A stretch of DNA of 64,000 bases from Gnetum montanum (GCA_015680685.1 MNCI01030541.1:174421-238420); one strand, 5' to 3'; shown: positions 44,901 through 51,465, numbered from the stretch's first letter. Numbers and translations: made by a program. The notes: generated from the sequence alone by a model not told the origin.

Positions 44901-46033
44901 AATTGGGAATAGGGGATGTCCTTATTTGATGCTAGGGATTACATCTTGGGATGATCTCTGAACTTTCTTTAGGCAGGTTACCCACACATGTCACCCCAAC
45001 AAGGCTGCTAGGGCCAATGAGACTGAGAAACAGAGGTACTTGCAGAAGTACCAAGCTTTCCAACAAGTTGTCAATTTCTTTGATTGCAAAGAGGATAGGG
45101 ATGTTTTAAACTAGGTTTTTTTATGGAATCAGGCATCACTGTGGCTGTCTTCACTTACCTTTTCCCGATGACATCAAATTTTGTTATGTATGTCAAACGT
45201 GTTTCCTTGTAGTTTTTGGGGCTTATGAGGGACTTGGGATATAAAAGAAGGCAAATCGAATGTTNCGATGCATCTCCTCCAACTCCTGTAGGAGCTCTGC
45301 CTTGACATGGTCCTTGAAATGGGCTTCAAGTTGAGAATGAAGACCGGCCTCCAATAGATCCAATCTCTTCTTGGTCTCCCACTTCAATCTAATNCTTTGT
45401 ACCATAATATAATCCTGATCTGTTCTCCAAAAACATGAATGAAAACCCTTCTAAACTCTTCATTTTTAAAAGATCACTTCTATAACTGCAAGAACAATTG
45501 TCGATCACCTTCTAAGCTCTTCATTTTTTAAAAGATAACTTTCTATAACTACTGGAAAGGTAAATTTCTTCCCTACAAACACAGCCCTTAAAACTTTTTA
45601 TTTTCACCAGAGTTGAGATTGAACCTGAGACCTGTCAGATTGAGGAGACGAGTCCCATGAATAAAGTCGACAGTATTGACTGTTTTCACTGAGAAAACTA
45701 ATAACTGTACTTTTTCCTCTTATTTCCAAACACTTTTTCCACGATCCCAGCTACTATCTTTGGTTACGTTTGTCAGCAGATACACTCCGATAGTTAATTC
45801 ATAACAATTTAGAGGTAAAATTCATCAGAAAATAGTTGAAAATGTTGCAAAGTTTAGAACTGCTTTTCGTTGCAGTTACCCAATGCTGCAGGAAATACTG
45901 AATATAATCAAACATGATTATCTGATAAAAGAAAAAACAATCAAAACACATTAAAGCTTACAATTGTGGGCTCCCAGCTTGGGTATGCAGCTAATCCAGC
46001 ATTTGGTGCTATGACAAGGTCTGGCAAGGATAC
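22872..46033 (-). CDS. Host gene, C-terminal three exons (MSS51-C / zf-MYND-like family)
   Basis: Three minus-strand exons join in phase 0 into a 94-residue C-terminus: 46033-45962 (24 codons), 23310-23197 (38 codons) and 22970-22872 (32 codons plus TGA). Splice borders are ATTAG/G and ATT/GTAAGC, CTGCAG/A and TCG/GTAAGT, and CAACAG/G. Motifs in order are VIAPNAGLAAYPSW, FCEEAAFLATRC, INPFRQPL and SNGFLFGM at the end. From memory this order matches the C-terminal domain of plant proteins related to yeast Mss51 and to zf-MYND proteins, whose plant function is not well defined. The frame is intact with no stop, unlike everything around it. Upstream exons, including any MYND finger, lie beyond the window. 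The family name is less certain than the gene model. Confidence 0.75.
23197..23310 (-). CDS. Host gene exon B
   Basis: This 114-bp exon contains LPAMFTDFCEEAAFLATRC. The acceptor is TTTTGTGTACTGCAG and the donor is GTAAGT, both near consensus. The frame is open throughout and phase 0 at both ends. It joins to exon A across 22.65 kb. Confidence 0.85.
23876..23945. repeat. Short tandem duplication, about 35 bp twice
   Basis: The word GATTAGTGACCACGAGTT followed by (A/G)CAATGAGGTT occurs twice in a row. No function is suggested. Confidence 0.6.
24055..25050 (+). mobile_element. 5'-truncated LINE, J-like-module 3' end
   Basis: A 12-bp target-site duplication TAC(A/G)TTATAAAT flanks it at 24043-24054 and 25051-25062. 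The insertion ends with a TTTCTC word and nine A, and an AATATAATC word sits just before the end. Only the last part of ORF2 (coiled coil plus J-like module) and the 3' UTR are present. The C-run at 24842-24867 begins the 3' UTR. The GC-rich composition and one long open frame suggest one of the younger copies here. Confidence 0.85.
24347..24880 (+). pseudogene. LINE ORF2 C-terminus: coiled coil plus J-domain-like module
   Basis: The open frame of 177 codons is the tail of a truncated LINE ORF2; the same frame continues upstream past a TAG (24338-24340) to about 24170. Residues 1-66 are charged and Gln-rich (coiled coil). Residues 68-140 resemble a J domain: CPYLILGI (as in YEVLGV), SWAELRCHI-R-S-RF, then HPD at residues 98-100 (24638-24646). 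MQGIQQVASFMDTEDHWNTLD then sits where J domains have the F-INEAYEVLSD--KR--YD helix. In true J proteins HPD stimulates Hsp70 ATPase. The residues after 150 are the C-run translated and are not meaningful. No chaperone partner can be inferred from sequence alone. Confidence 0.7.
25809..26064 (+). repeat. Tandem duplication of 128 bp within gypsy gag relic
   Basis: GGCTGAGGAAATTCAAGG starts both units (25809 and 25937), and the rest, including GATAAAGATGAAGATGAAG, is nearly identical. Confidence 0.85.
26111..26306 (+). repeat. Tandem duplication of 98 bp within gypsy gag relic
   Basis: AAGGTCATCAAAGCTT begins each unit (26111 and 26209) and GCATCAAGATTGCCCT is shared near the end. It is more diverged than the adjacent 128-bp duplication. 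Confidence 0.75.
27595..28321. repeat. Tandem duplication of about 354-373 bp
   Basis: Two diverged units share GTGAATAGATATA, GGGACAAAAGAT, AAACCACATAATAGT and ATGTATCAATGAGTGAAGGCA at matching spacing. No coding motif. It abuts the copia element to its right. Confidence 0.75.
28409..28679 (+). repeat. 5' LTR of copia element
   Basis: TGTGGAAATCC...AACTACA, matched by 33230-33495. A TATAAAA box lies at 28604-28610. The LTR ends directly at the primer-binding site. Confidence 0.9.
28604..28610 (+). promoter_or_regulatory. TATA box of copia LTR
   Basis: TATAAAA, about 75 bp from the LTR end, followed by AGGGCTCATTGTAAC. The 3' LTR copy has TACAAAA at the same place. Confidence 0.55.
28680..28691 (+). 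other. Primer-binding site (initiator tRNA-Met type)
   Basis: TGGTATCAGAGC is the standard plant Ty1-copia primer-binding site complementary to the 3' end of initiator tRNA-Met. Confidence 0.9.
28937..29860 (+). pseudogene. Copia gag
   Basis: It starts with ATG at 28937. GHKLNGQDYLQWSHLV-M is the conserved N-terminal block of plant copia gag, followed by a UBN2-type helical region. A canonical zinc knuckle CNHCQKPSHTRETC (C-X2-C-X4-H-X4-C) sits at 29710-29751. TAG codons interrupt at about 29168 and 29274, and the knuckle lies in a different frame from the start, so frameshifts are present. Confidence 0.85.
29861..30600 (+). pseudogene. Copia protease and GAG-pre-integrase
   Basis: TWTVDSKASDQ at about 30030 corresponds to W-IDSGASDH, so the catalytic DSG has become DSK. 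Then follow TIRIANGS, LLVPNLTCNLLSISKL and the pre-integrase block LLWHYRLGHPSFLYLKRLFP with LHCEICQISKH. A stop splits it near 30318. Confidence 0.85.
30601..31250 (+). pseudogene. Copia integrase
   Basis: The core pieces FVDDHTRLTWIFLMKEKSEV and a LRTDNAKEY-like piece (near 30750) are in shifted frames. Downstream VFGCMVFVHVPHQFHSKLDP and KCVFLGYSPNQKGY mark the integrase C-terminal region typical of plant copia. Several frameshifts destroy the core. Confidence 0.8.
31250..32700 (+). pseudogene. Copia reverse transcriptase
   Basis: MWDLVELLEGNNTIICKWIF, then YKAHFVAKGLTQSHAIDYQE and TFAPVAKL end at a TAA (31962-31964). After a frameshift come VFLNGDLEEEVYMDIPP and KKSLYGLKQSPRAWFDRF, followed by the catalytic YVDD at 32272-32283, which is intact. 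LGNLRYFLGMEIGRS and the GKLFYLYHTRPNIAF block follow. Confidence 0.9.
32701..33220 (+). pseudogene. Copia RNaseH
   Basis: FTDADWVGSKTDRRSTLGYC with WRSKKQSVVAYSNAKVEFRA is the copia RNaseH core. The last Asp region (a CDNQ-like and a TKHVE-like piece) lies in broken frame after a TAG at 32946-32948. DILTKALP near 33140 precedes the polypurine tract. Confidence 0.85.
33221..33229 (+). other. Polypurine tract of copia element
   Basis: GAGGGGGAG directly adjoins the 3' LTR start TGTGG. Confidence 0.8.
33230..33495 (+). repeat. 3' LTR of copia element
   Basis: Direct repeat of 28409-28679. A small deletion and scattered transitions distinguish the two. Confidence 0.9.
33530..34380 (+). mobile_element. 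5'-truncated LINE 3' end next to the copia LTR
   Basis: Flanked by AAACTAAAG (33521-33529) and AAACCAAAG (34381-34389), a 9-bp target-site duplication with one difference. It contains the coiled coil (ANLEAYFQEQEL; ERAEQAQQEREQEEERQ) and a damaged J-like module. The 3' UTR has a CCCCCCCCCC run at about 34207, and the end reads ATTCTCTCTCTCT followed by A-run. Confidence 0.75.
33815..34070 (+). pseudogene. J-like module, HPD changed to HLN
   Basis: GRCPYLVLSINYDCSF is followed by a G-run insertion and frameshift (33866-33882). HIYRTSMHFHLN follows, with the tripeptide at 33922-33930, then MQAIQQAASFMDFELHHNSLD. HPD is replaced by HLN, consistent with decay. Same arrangement as the other LINE copies. 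Confidence 0.65.
35858..36244 (+). repeat. Tandem triplication of 130 bp within the copia relic
   Basis: Three units begin GATAGTAATGAATGGGAAGG at 35858, 35988 and 36119, and each ends in a T-run of about 8-14. Units 1 and 2 are almost identical; unit 3 has several changes. It sits between the protease and pre-integrase regions. Confidence 0.9.
36440..36454. repeat. Left target-site duplication of large LINE
   Basis: AAGAGGAGAAACATG; the identical partner is at 43062-43076. Confidence 0.95.
36455..38350 (+). pseudogene. LINE ORF1 (DUF4283-like), with N gap
   Basis: One open frame before and after a 651-base N gap. The N-terminal 80 codons are Thr/Ala-rich low complexity (ACC, ACA and GCN codons). 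The DUF4283-like domain of plant LINE ORF1 proteins follows at about 36785-37320: HTFRLRVNHPPIEG, SLIGRFISRG, RWVREQW, a LFTRAPVWVRVADIPWELW block and MGFARFYVW. The zinc knuckle expected after it would fall in the gap. The frame ends at 38348-38350, overlapping the ORF2 start by 65 bases in another frame. Its in-frame ATG (36452) lies in the target-site duplication, so the true N-terminus may be truncated. Expected role: RNA-binding partner of ORF2. Confidence 0.8.
37364..38014. other. Assembly gap of 651 N
   Basis: Unsequenced interval inside LINE ORF1 of unverified true length, lying where the zinc knuckle and a proline-rich linker would be expected. Confidence 1.
38286..38997 (+). pseudogene. 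LINE endonuclease domain (APE-like)
   Basis: FSWNCRGQG (WNCRG at 38301-38315), IVCLQETKL, then TAG at 38427. WLVVGDFNQCLHPWEK lies near 38650-38700. After a frameshift in a GC-rich tract near 38720-38760 come CRFTWSN, RIDRVWVS and SDHRSL. These are the metal-binding and catalytic blocks of exonuclease-endonuclease-phosphatase domains that nick target DNA for reverse transcription. Confidence 0.9.
39560..40824 (+). pseudogene. LINE reverse transcriptase domain
   Basis: GGKAPSPDGW, then (after a frameshift at about 39630) FCPIRVCNVLIRIFSKLLVN and TTQAGFVQGRAIQDPILL. LDITKAYD (39956-39979) is in a third frame. GDPLSPLLFIIAMDLM follows, then the intact catalytic YADD at 40255-40266. EINRTKS-like text, then TYLGIPLF and MSHWANRFLSRKGRL, follow. 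It ends at a TGA, after which the same frame continues. Confidence 0.95.
41061..41480 (+). pseudogene. zf-RVT zinc-binding region
   Basis: KIKFFLWLLKNDALPVQALL then CPTCGAEAETT, TAG, HFAVECP: the C-X2-C...H...C arrangement of the zf-RVT domain found after RT in plant LINEs. The same motif recurs at 47276-47340 and 62090-62165. A frameshift at the CCCCCCC run (41232) leads to LLLWVAWKARNNAVF, also conserved. Confidence 0.85.
41486..41935 (+). pseudogene. Conserved uncharacterised domain between zf-RVT and coiled coil
   Basis: About 150 codons in the same register as zf-RVT. Recognisable blocks are VGDPDLADD-FFSNW, ILLPSTRGLEDAELFF, SLPRLWARGTDLIERYF, SNASKLQGLHFAFLHCLRLG, VNLPRFF and LILALWRG. 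The same blocks occur in two other copies in the window (47640-48080 and 62440-62880). It looks helical, and the SN-SKL--LHF-FLHC pattern is faintly like helical domains of plant transposon-derived proteins. I cannot assign it to a named family. Confidence 0.6.
42140..42790 (+). pseudogene. Coiled coil plus J-domain-like C-terminus, best-preserved full copy
   Basis: NWEEELQQATQRAADEVQEE to QAKEAQWQKQLDRAHGHNAQ is a long charged coiled coil with one TAG (42404-42406). The J-like module then reads GRCPYFVLGISCESSW, KLRRHIRRTSTRYHPD with HPD at 42614-42622, and LMQGLQQAANFVDTEDHRNT before LDILHELERP. The helix II basic patch (RRHIRR) before HPD and the helix III F/A--VDTEDHR--LD pattern are as in J domains. 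Family knowledge: J domains recruit Hsp70. Its role in a LINE is unknown. Confidence 0.7.
42780..43061 (+). other. LINE 3' UTR with alternating G and C runs
   Basis: At least six G- or C-runs of 6-9 bases lie in 42793-42892, able to pair as hairpins or form G-quadruplex-type structures. The end carries TGTAATCTTTG, a TAATATAATC word at 43031-43040, TTTCTCG and an A-run. Confidence 0.7.
43062..43076. repeat. Right target-site duplication of large LINE
   Basis: AAGAGGAGAAACATG directly follows the A-run of the LINE. Sequence on both sides belongs to the same copia relic. Confidence 0.95.
43077..43152 (+). pseudogene. Copia relic continued after the LINE
   Basis: This resumes the pre-integrase/integrase text of 36390-36454 with a KLELVHFVVC-like block (usual LELVHSDVCGPM). 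It ends where the minus-strand LINE tail begins. Confidence 0.55.
43153..43345 (-). mobile_element. Minus-strand LINE 3' tail fragment
   Basis: The minus strand reads TTGTAAATATG, CTAATATAAACTCTTGAG, then TTTTCTC and an A-run, matching the 3' terminal words of the other LINE copies. It is interrupted at 43243 by a single N and the 55-bp duplicated piece 43245-43299. Only 3' UTR-like sequence is present. Confidence 0.6.
43245..43299 (+). repeat. Exact 55-bp duplicate of 34904-34958
   Basis: TACTACATAGGACATAGTGG... is identical over 55 bases to the copia relic at 34904-34958 and starts one base after an N. It is probably a gap-closing artefact. Confidence 0.85.
43346..43730. other. No recognised feature
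   Basis: AT-rich, with no motif on either strand. It lies between a LINE tail and the duplicated coiled-coil segment of the next LINE. Confidence 0.4.
43731..44750 (+). repeat. Tandem duplication of 510 bp
   Basis: The units diverge by scattered substitutions and small indels, so the duplication is old. It doubles the coiled-coil coding part. Confidence 0.8.
44911..45118 (+). pseudogene. J-like module, HPN variant
   Basis: RGCPYLMLGITSWDDL, TGA, TFFRQVTHTCHPNKAARANE, then YQAFQQVVNFFDCKEDRDVL. The tripeptide is HPN (44992-45000) followed by KAA, close to the HPDK form of J domains. The 3' helix FQQVVNFFD--EDRDVLN matches the other copies. Confidence 0.7.
45266..45393. repeat. Perfect 128-bp inverted copy of 44674-44801, bounded by single Ns
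   Basis: The reverse complement of 44674-44801 is exact over 128 bases. Single N characters sit at 45265 and 45394. It lies inside a LINE 3' UTR, where no coding sequence is expected, so it is most likely an assembly patch. Confidence 0.95.
45436..45961 (-). other. Intron sequence downstream of exon A
   Basis: AT-rich, no element recognised. A TTGAACCTGAGACCTGTCAG phrase near 45613 is of a kind common in plant repeats but could not be assigned. Confidence 0.4.
45962..46033 (-). CDS. Host gene exon A
   Basis: This 72-bp exon codes PDLVIAPNAGLAAYPSW and flanking residues. It is bordered by TTGCTTATTAG upstream and GTAAGC downstream. It is the most 5' exon in the window; a copia LTR begins only 109 bp upstream of it (46142), inside the preceding intron. 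Confidence 0.8.
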
Positions 46034-46289
46034 CTAATAAGCAAGATATGTTAATATGTAGGAGAACACGCCATATCTTTATATGTTCTTTCTGTTATTT
46101 TAAAAAGAAAAAAACAGTTCAGTGAAAGAAAAAAAACAATTTGTTGAAAGTGAAGCTAAATCTTCTTTTATGTCATTTATTTGCTTATAATGTTGACATG
46201 ATATTCAAAAGTTCTCTTCTTGATTGTAATTTAAAAAAATAGGGTGTTGAAAAGGGGCAGTTAAAAGTAGAGTCATTTTCAGATTTGAA

Positions 46290-49253
46290 GTTTCATGGCT
46301 GCTCAAGCCATGGTTACAAACCTGCAGGAGTGCAGGGGCTGGAGATTGTGGGAGTGGTATGCCTCGTAGAGCACTACGCAGATGACACGATGCTTCTCAA
46401 CCATGCTAGGATGACCTAGGCACAAATAATCTATCAGGCTCTTACGCATCTAGAGGGGAAGGTCAGTCTAGTGATTAATTAGGAGAAATCCTCGACCCAT
46501 TTTCTCAGTGTGGATCCCAGAGTGAGTGGTCAGATTTCGCAAATCCTGGGAATACTTCCAAGTTTCCATCATGATTTGTATCTTGGAATCCCATTATTCC
46601 ACTGGGGGCAAAGGTCTTATTGGACCACTTTGATTCAAAAACTTGAATGTTGGGTGGGCTATTGGGTTAACTGCTTCCTCTCAAAGAAGGGAAGACTCGT
46701 GCTAGCATTAGGAGTACTTTTTGGCTATGGCACATTTTGTGGCTACTATGGCAACCCCCTCAGCAAACCGTGATTCAGAAAATTAACCGGCTAATTCAAA
46801 ACTATGTGGTCAGAGGGTAGAGGGGGTGTAAATTGCATTTGTTTGGATGGGATAAGATCACCCGTCCTCATGATGCAGGAGGGCTTGGCATATTCAAATT
46901 TGAAGATGAATTGCTAATGGGATGGCAACAACTGCTGTTACGGCTGTTACAGCACAAGGATGGGATTGCTCAGTGCATATGCATTATGGGCAATAAATAT
47001 GAAAGGTGGCAAGTGAGGCCACATGACTCGAGGCTTTGGAAGACACTTTGTGTGCATGCGCAGGATGCAATGGTGTAGAGCCTACTGGGAGATACGTCAT
47101 GCCAGCTCATCCATTTGATTTTTCACCTAGTGGTTGGATGGCAACAAGTTTGGTAACAAGTTTGGTGGGGGAGACTATCAGAGAAGATCAATTTCTTCTT
47201 ACTAATCAAAAATAATGCCTTGCCCATGTGGGCATTATTGAAACAATGCAAATTAAACATCACTGATAATTGCCCATTGTGTAATGATGGGCTTGAGACC
47301 GTACTTCATTTCGTCTTCCAATGTCCCTACATGAAAGACATGTGGTAGGCCACAAGATGGCATGTGTCGATGCTGTTGACAGGGGATTCAAAAACTACAC
47401 TTCTTCTATGGAAGGTGTGGAAAATCCGAAACCACAAGATTTTCCAATGACAACATATCCCCAATCCGGCGTAGATCATCTTCAAGGCAAAGAGGGCTTG
47501 ACAAGAGATTGTGTCCACTATGGGAATTACGTCAACGTTCAAGCCAATTTGCATGGCGTACCGCGAGAACAAGGAGCTCTAGGGTTAGTGGAATGATGTG
47601 GTTAGGTAGAGCTATTGCGGCAGATGGAGGGTGATTCAACACTTCTTGATGAGGAGATTTTTTCAAATTGGACAACAAACAAGACAAAGTTCAAGGGAAT
47701 CACGATCATGATGATAGAGATGGAGCTGGCTTTTTATCTGGGGACCCCAGCAACTACAGAAATTATTTTGCCTACAACAAGGGGCTACAAGACATTGAAA
47801 TGTTTTTCCTTGAGGTGGTGCCACATACCAAACGCGAGCAAGTGCCAAAATCTGCCCTGCCACTGATATGGAGAGACATGCGGCTAAGTTGGTTGCTAAA
47901 TTTATCATCCAATCAAGAAATGCCTCCAAGTTGCAAAGCACGCACTTTACATTTTTGAAGTGCATGTACCTTGAGTGCAAGATCAACTTGCCACAATTTT
48001 TTCTTCAAGTCCTACTACAACAATGGAGGGGGTGTCATTCAAGGCTTATCCTTGCCCTTTGGAGGGGGGCATTTGTCAGGCAACGAGAGGGGCATATTCT
48101 TGGACCCCCCAAATCGGGGGAGATTGCTACGACTTCGGTGGTGCACTCGAGGAGGAGAACGACATAGAGGGGGTTGGCTAGTCCAACTCTGATCATGGCA
48201 GTGGTTGAGGTAGTGGACCCAGCAGGACCAAGCTTGGGTAGGGATGTGGAGATTGTGGCTAAGCTTGTCAGGATTGCATAGGAGGTGATAGCCAAGGCCA
48301 GGGCAGAAGAGCGGCAGGCTTGGGAAGTAAGGTGGGAGGAGGCCTTTCAATAGGCTCAGGCTGAGATGGAGGCATGGTTACGGAAATGGGAGTAGGAGTT
48401 GCTAAGGCAGCAGGCCATGCAGGTGGAAAGTTCTAGGGCGGTGATGGTCAATGAGCTTCGTGACTAGATTAGGGAAGAGCTGCAACAGGAGGAGATTGAT
48501 CACCGAGAGAGGGAGCGGGTGGAACAGGCTATGCGGGAGTGGGAGCGGGTTGAGGAGGCACAATGTAAACACTAGATTGATCTGAAACAAGAGAAAAACT
48601 CTCGGACGTGGTTGTAGGGGAGCCAGTGCCCATATGTGATTTTGGACATCAATTGTGAGACAACATGGACTTCCCTTAGGCAACACATTTGTTGCACTTC
48701 TTCCAAATACCATCCTGATAGCTGAGGTTCGGGTCAAGAACAGGCTCCGAAAGAGGCTACTTTCAAGGAGTTCGAACAGGCAACAAATTTTGTGGACTCC
48801 AAGCAACACAAAAATACACTAGACAACCTACATGCCCAAGAGCTGCCAGATTGTGAATGCAATACTTGTCCAAGCATCTATAACGGTTCTTGCTTAGCCT
48901 TTTTCGATTTTGTGTTTATGTCTATTTTGTGCTAGTTTTTGTTGTTGTTTGTGTTATCGAAAGGGGTCTGTCACATGAATCAATTTGTGGGTGGGGGTAA
49001 TGATCGTTGGACCCCCATTTTTTGGGTGCTTGTTGAACTTGAGGGGTGTTTTTGTGGTTGCTTTGTGAGGGAGTTCTAGTCCGAGCCAAGATCCATTAAT
49101 GGGCTTTTGTGTGTTTTCGTTGGTGGTGTGTGTGTTTCCTCACCCCCCCACCCCCCCACTAGGGGTGTGATCTCTTCTGCCCTTGTTTGTAAATTCATCT
49201 ATACAGTTTGTTTTCAATAATACATTTCCTGAACATTACCTCAAAAAGAAAAA
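46290..49253 (+). mobile_element. 5'-truncated LINE inserted in copia 5' LTR
   Basis: It starts in the RT domain just before VEHYADDTMLL (YADD intact near 46377). YLGIPLFHWG, then NCFLSKKGRLVLALGV, follow. zf-RVT: CPLCNDGLETVLHFVFQCP at about 47276. The extra domain spans 47640-48080 (SNW near 47660, SRNASKLQSTHFTFLKC near 47905, RLILALWRGAF near 48040). Coiled coil and J-like module follow. The 3' UTR has C-runs at 49143 and ends with CAATAATAC, ACCTCAAAAAG. The exact 5' edge and target-site duplication were not fixed. Many stops; older than the 36-43 kb copy. Confidence 0.85.
48200..48850 (+). pseudogene. Coiled coil plus J-like module with HPD
   Basis: The coiled coil VRWEEAFQ-AQAEMEAWLRK and ELQQEEIDHRERERVEQAMR carries TAG stops. 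The module reads QCPYVILDINCETTW, LRQHICCTSSKYHPD with HPD at 48711-48719, then KEFEQATNFVDSKQHKNTLD. HPD is intact although the frame is broken by TAG before (48616-48618) and just after it (48723-48725). Confidence 0.7.
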
Positions 49254-49546
49254 TCATTTAGGTTTATCTATAAAGTTTTAGTTGTAATATCAAGATTAAA
49301 TTAACGTTTTCTTGCCCCAAAAGAAAAGCTATAAAAAAAAGTAGGGTTAGGAGTATGGCATCAACTCAAGAGTTAGTAAAAGAGGCAAGATCAGCAATTG
49401 AGAGCGGCTTTTGTCCTTGCTCTTTCAGTTTGATTAAGAGAAACCTACATTGCTTCCATGGTTTTTTCCCCACAGGCATTTCTATGTTAAATCTATTGTT
49501 TTGCTATTTGCTTTTGTTTTGGCTTATTACATTGTTATTTAACATT

Positions 49547-49558
49547 TGGTATCAAAGT
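49547..49558 (+). other. Primer-binding site of the deleted copia element
   Basis: TGGTATCAAAGT, two bases after the LTR end TTTAACA; it resembles the initiator-tRNA-Met type TGGTATCAGAGC. Confidence 0.65.
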
Positions 49559-49609
49559 GTGCTAGGGTTGTTTAAGTTATTCTCTAGGTTTGATTAGCAG
49601 TTGCTACAA

Positions 49610-50530
49610 TGAATGGTTATGCAAGCAAAATGAATTGAGTGAAGCAAGCTAAAAGGTGAGAGAGAAAAACAAGTTGAACCAATACATAAAAAATTGAAAA
49701 ACTACAGACAACAGGCAAACTCATCAAATAAAATTGAAATATTTGGTGTATTCTAAGGAGAGCTATTTTGGCACAAAAACAATGTATGGAAGCCCTCAAG
49801 CCAAAGAAACTTTCTTCCATAAAAATGAAGAATGGACTAAGATGAAGGCTAAAGCTCTATCATCCATCCATTCGTGTCTTAACATTGGCATCCTGCAATT
49901 TGTCAAATACAATATGTAGTCACATGATCTTTAGCAGAATCTGAAAAACAAGTTTGATAAAGCTTTTGGTTTACATACTTTTCATATCTATTAGAAGGTT
50001 TTCAAAGCTAAGAAATTGCCTACGGTTTCGTTGCAAGATCATCTGGATGATATAATGGTAATCTAGTTAAGTTAGAGGAATATCAAATCTCTATTCTAGA
50101 TTTGCTGAAATCTTATGCTCTTATTGATTCTCTACCAAATTCATGGTCTGCAGTAGTAACTTCAATCACTTGATCCATGAATATCACTCCTATGACCTTT
50201 GAACAGGTTGATTTCTGCTCTTCAAGACTCTAAGGGCAAGTTGAATGAAGTAGGGGGATAAATAAAAGCTGAGGAACATCTTGTACTAGAAATCTAGAAT
50301 ACTGGTTTTGCAAGATAAGGAACCACGTAAAGGATTGTTATGCATGACAAGCAAAACAAAACAAGAAAACCAAAAAAGAAAAATCGTAGTCCTTTTCATA
50401 GGTAAATCAAGCTCATGTGAATCAGGTTGAAGAAGGTATTTGTCTTCTTGTATCCAAACCTTGCACTTTCCTAATAGAAGGATGTGTGGTTGACTGATAC
50501 GATACCTCATGTCACATTTACCCTAATGGT
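49610..50530 (+). pseudogene. Copia gag and protease remnant
   Basis: KLEEYQISILDLLKSYALID then SLPNSWSAVVTSIT is the conserved LLxSLPxSW region of copia gag (50070-50170). CKIRNHVKDCYA (near 50310) is a zinc-knuckle remnant lacking its first Cys. No clear protease active site remains. Confidence 0.65.
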
Positions 50531-50639
50531 TCTTTGTTTTTAGAATATAATGCTATCTCATCTAGAGTTGTTTATGCTGCAAATGGAAAACCATTAAAAA
50601 TTGCTGGTATTTTACAACAACTAGAAATGTTGAGAGTCA

Positions 50640-51465
50640 AAATTAACAATGTCAGTCATCTTTCACAAGTGACTACATTGCCACGTTACTTGACCATTTT
50701 GGCATGAAATATGCTAAACCAGTCAGCACTCCTTTGGCTCCTCATTTCAAACTGTCCAGAAAAGATTGCCCCTACTCACAAGATGAAATTGTAAAAATGG
50801 AGCATATACCTTATACGGCTATGATAGGATCTATCATGTATGTAATAATATGTAATCATCCTAACATTGCTCATGGAGTAGGTGTGGTTAGTAAATACAT
50901 GAGTAATTTTGCTTAGAATCATTGGCTGCTTGTAAAATGGATTCTTAAATATTTGAAGGGTACAGAAATGGATTGATTGAGTTTTGGCAATGGAAATTTA
51001 AGCATTTAAGGTTTTGTAGATGCTAATTCTACAGCAAACTTGGACAGTAAATGTTTCACCACAGGTTATGCAGTTACGTTTCGTCGAGCAGTTTGTTGGT
51101 TGTCACGTCTTCAACCATTAGTGACTTTGTTTATGACCAAGGCAGAGTATGTAGCTCTCACAGAAGCATGTAAAGAAACAATTTGGTTGCACAGTTTTCT
51201 CACCTCTTTTGGGCTGAAACAAAAGAAGTATGCTGTGTTTTGTGATAGCCACCGTCCCATAAACTTGGCAAAGAATACTACATTTCATGTAAGGATAAAA
51301 CACAATGATATTTCGTTTCATTTTGTAAGGGAAATTGTTGAGAAAAAGCTTGTTGGTGGACTAAAAATAAACACAAAGGCAAATGTTGCTAATGCACTTA
51401 CAAAAGTAGCAGCAGTGGAGAAGATTAACTTCTACAAGAAAAAATTTGGAATTGTAGCAACATGA
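50640..51465 (+). pseudogene. Copia RT end and RNaseH
   Basis: HFGMKYAKPVSTPLAPHFKL at 50695, then PYTAMIGSIMYVIICNHPNI, KYLKGTE and GFVDANSTANLDSKCFTTGY. ETIWLHSFLTSFGLKQ and a final HNDISFHFVREIVEKK-to-NALTK block follow. The order is normal, but everything between gag and this point is gone. Confidence 0.85.

Larger units (their letters stand above)
43731..45430 (+). mobile_element. LINE 3' fragment with duplicated coiled-coil segment and J-like module
   Basis: Two tandem units (43731 and 44241, about 510 bp apart) each run from TTATTAGGGGTCA to TCAACTTGAAGCCCATTT and code LEDI-, EAIVEARL- and LEIRLKWETKKRLDLLEAGL-type coiled coil. After the second unit the frame continues through KAELLQELEEMHRCKEEKCR to a J-like module. 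The 3' UTR ends with a CATAATATAATCC word and TTCTCC plus A-run (45409-45435), but it is broken by the N-bounded inverted piece 45266-45393. Confidence 0.75.
23311..45961 (-). other. 22.65 kb intron of the host gene, filled with transposons
   Basis: It starts GTAAGC and ends CTGCAG on the minus strand. It contains three LINE 3' fragments, one large LINE, one complete copia element, a copia relic, a gypsy gag relic and several local tandem duplications, each annotated separately. The parts at 23311-24042, 25063-25700 and 45431-45961 show no recognised element. Short imperfect duplications occur at 23876-23945. Confidence 0.75.
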
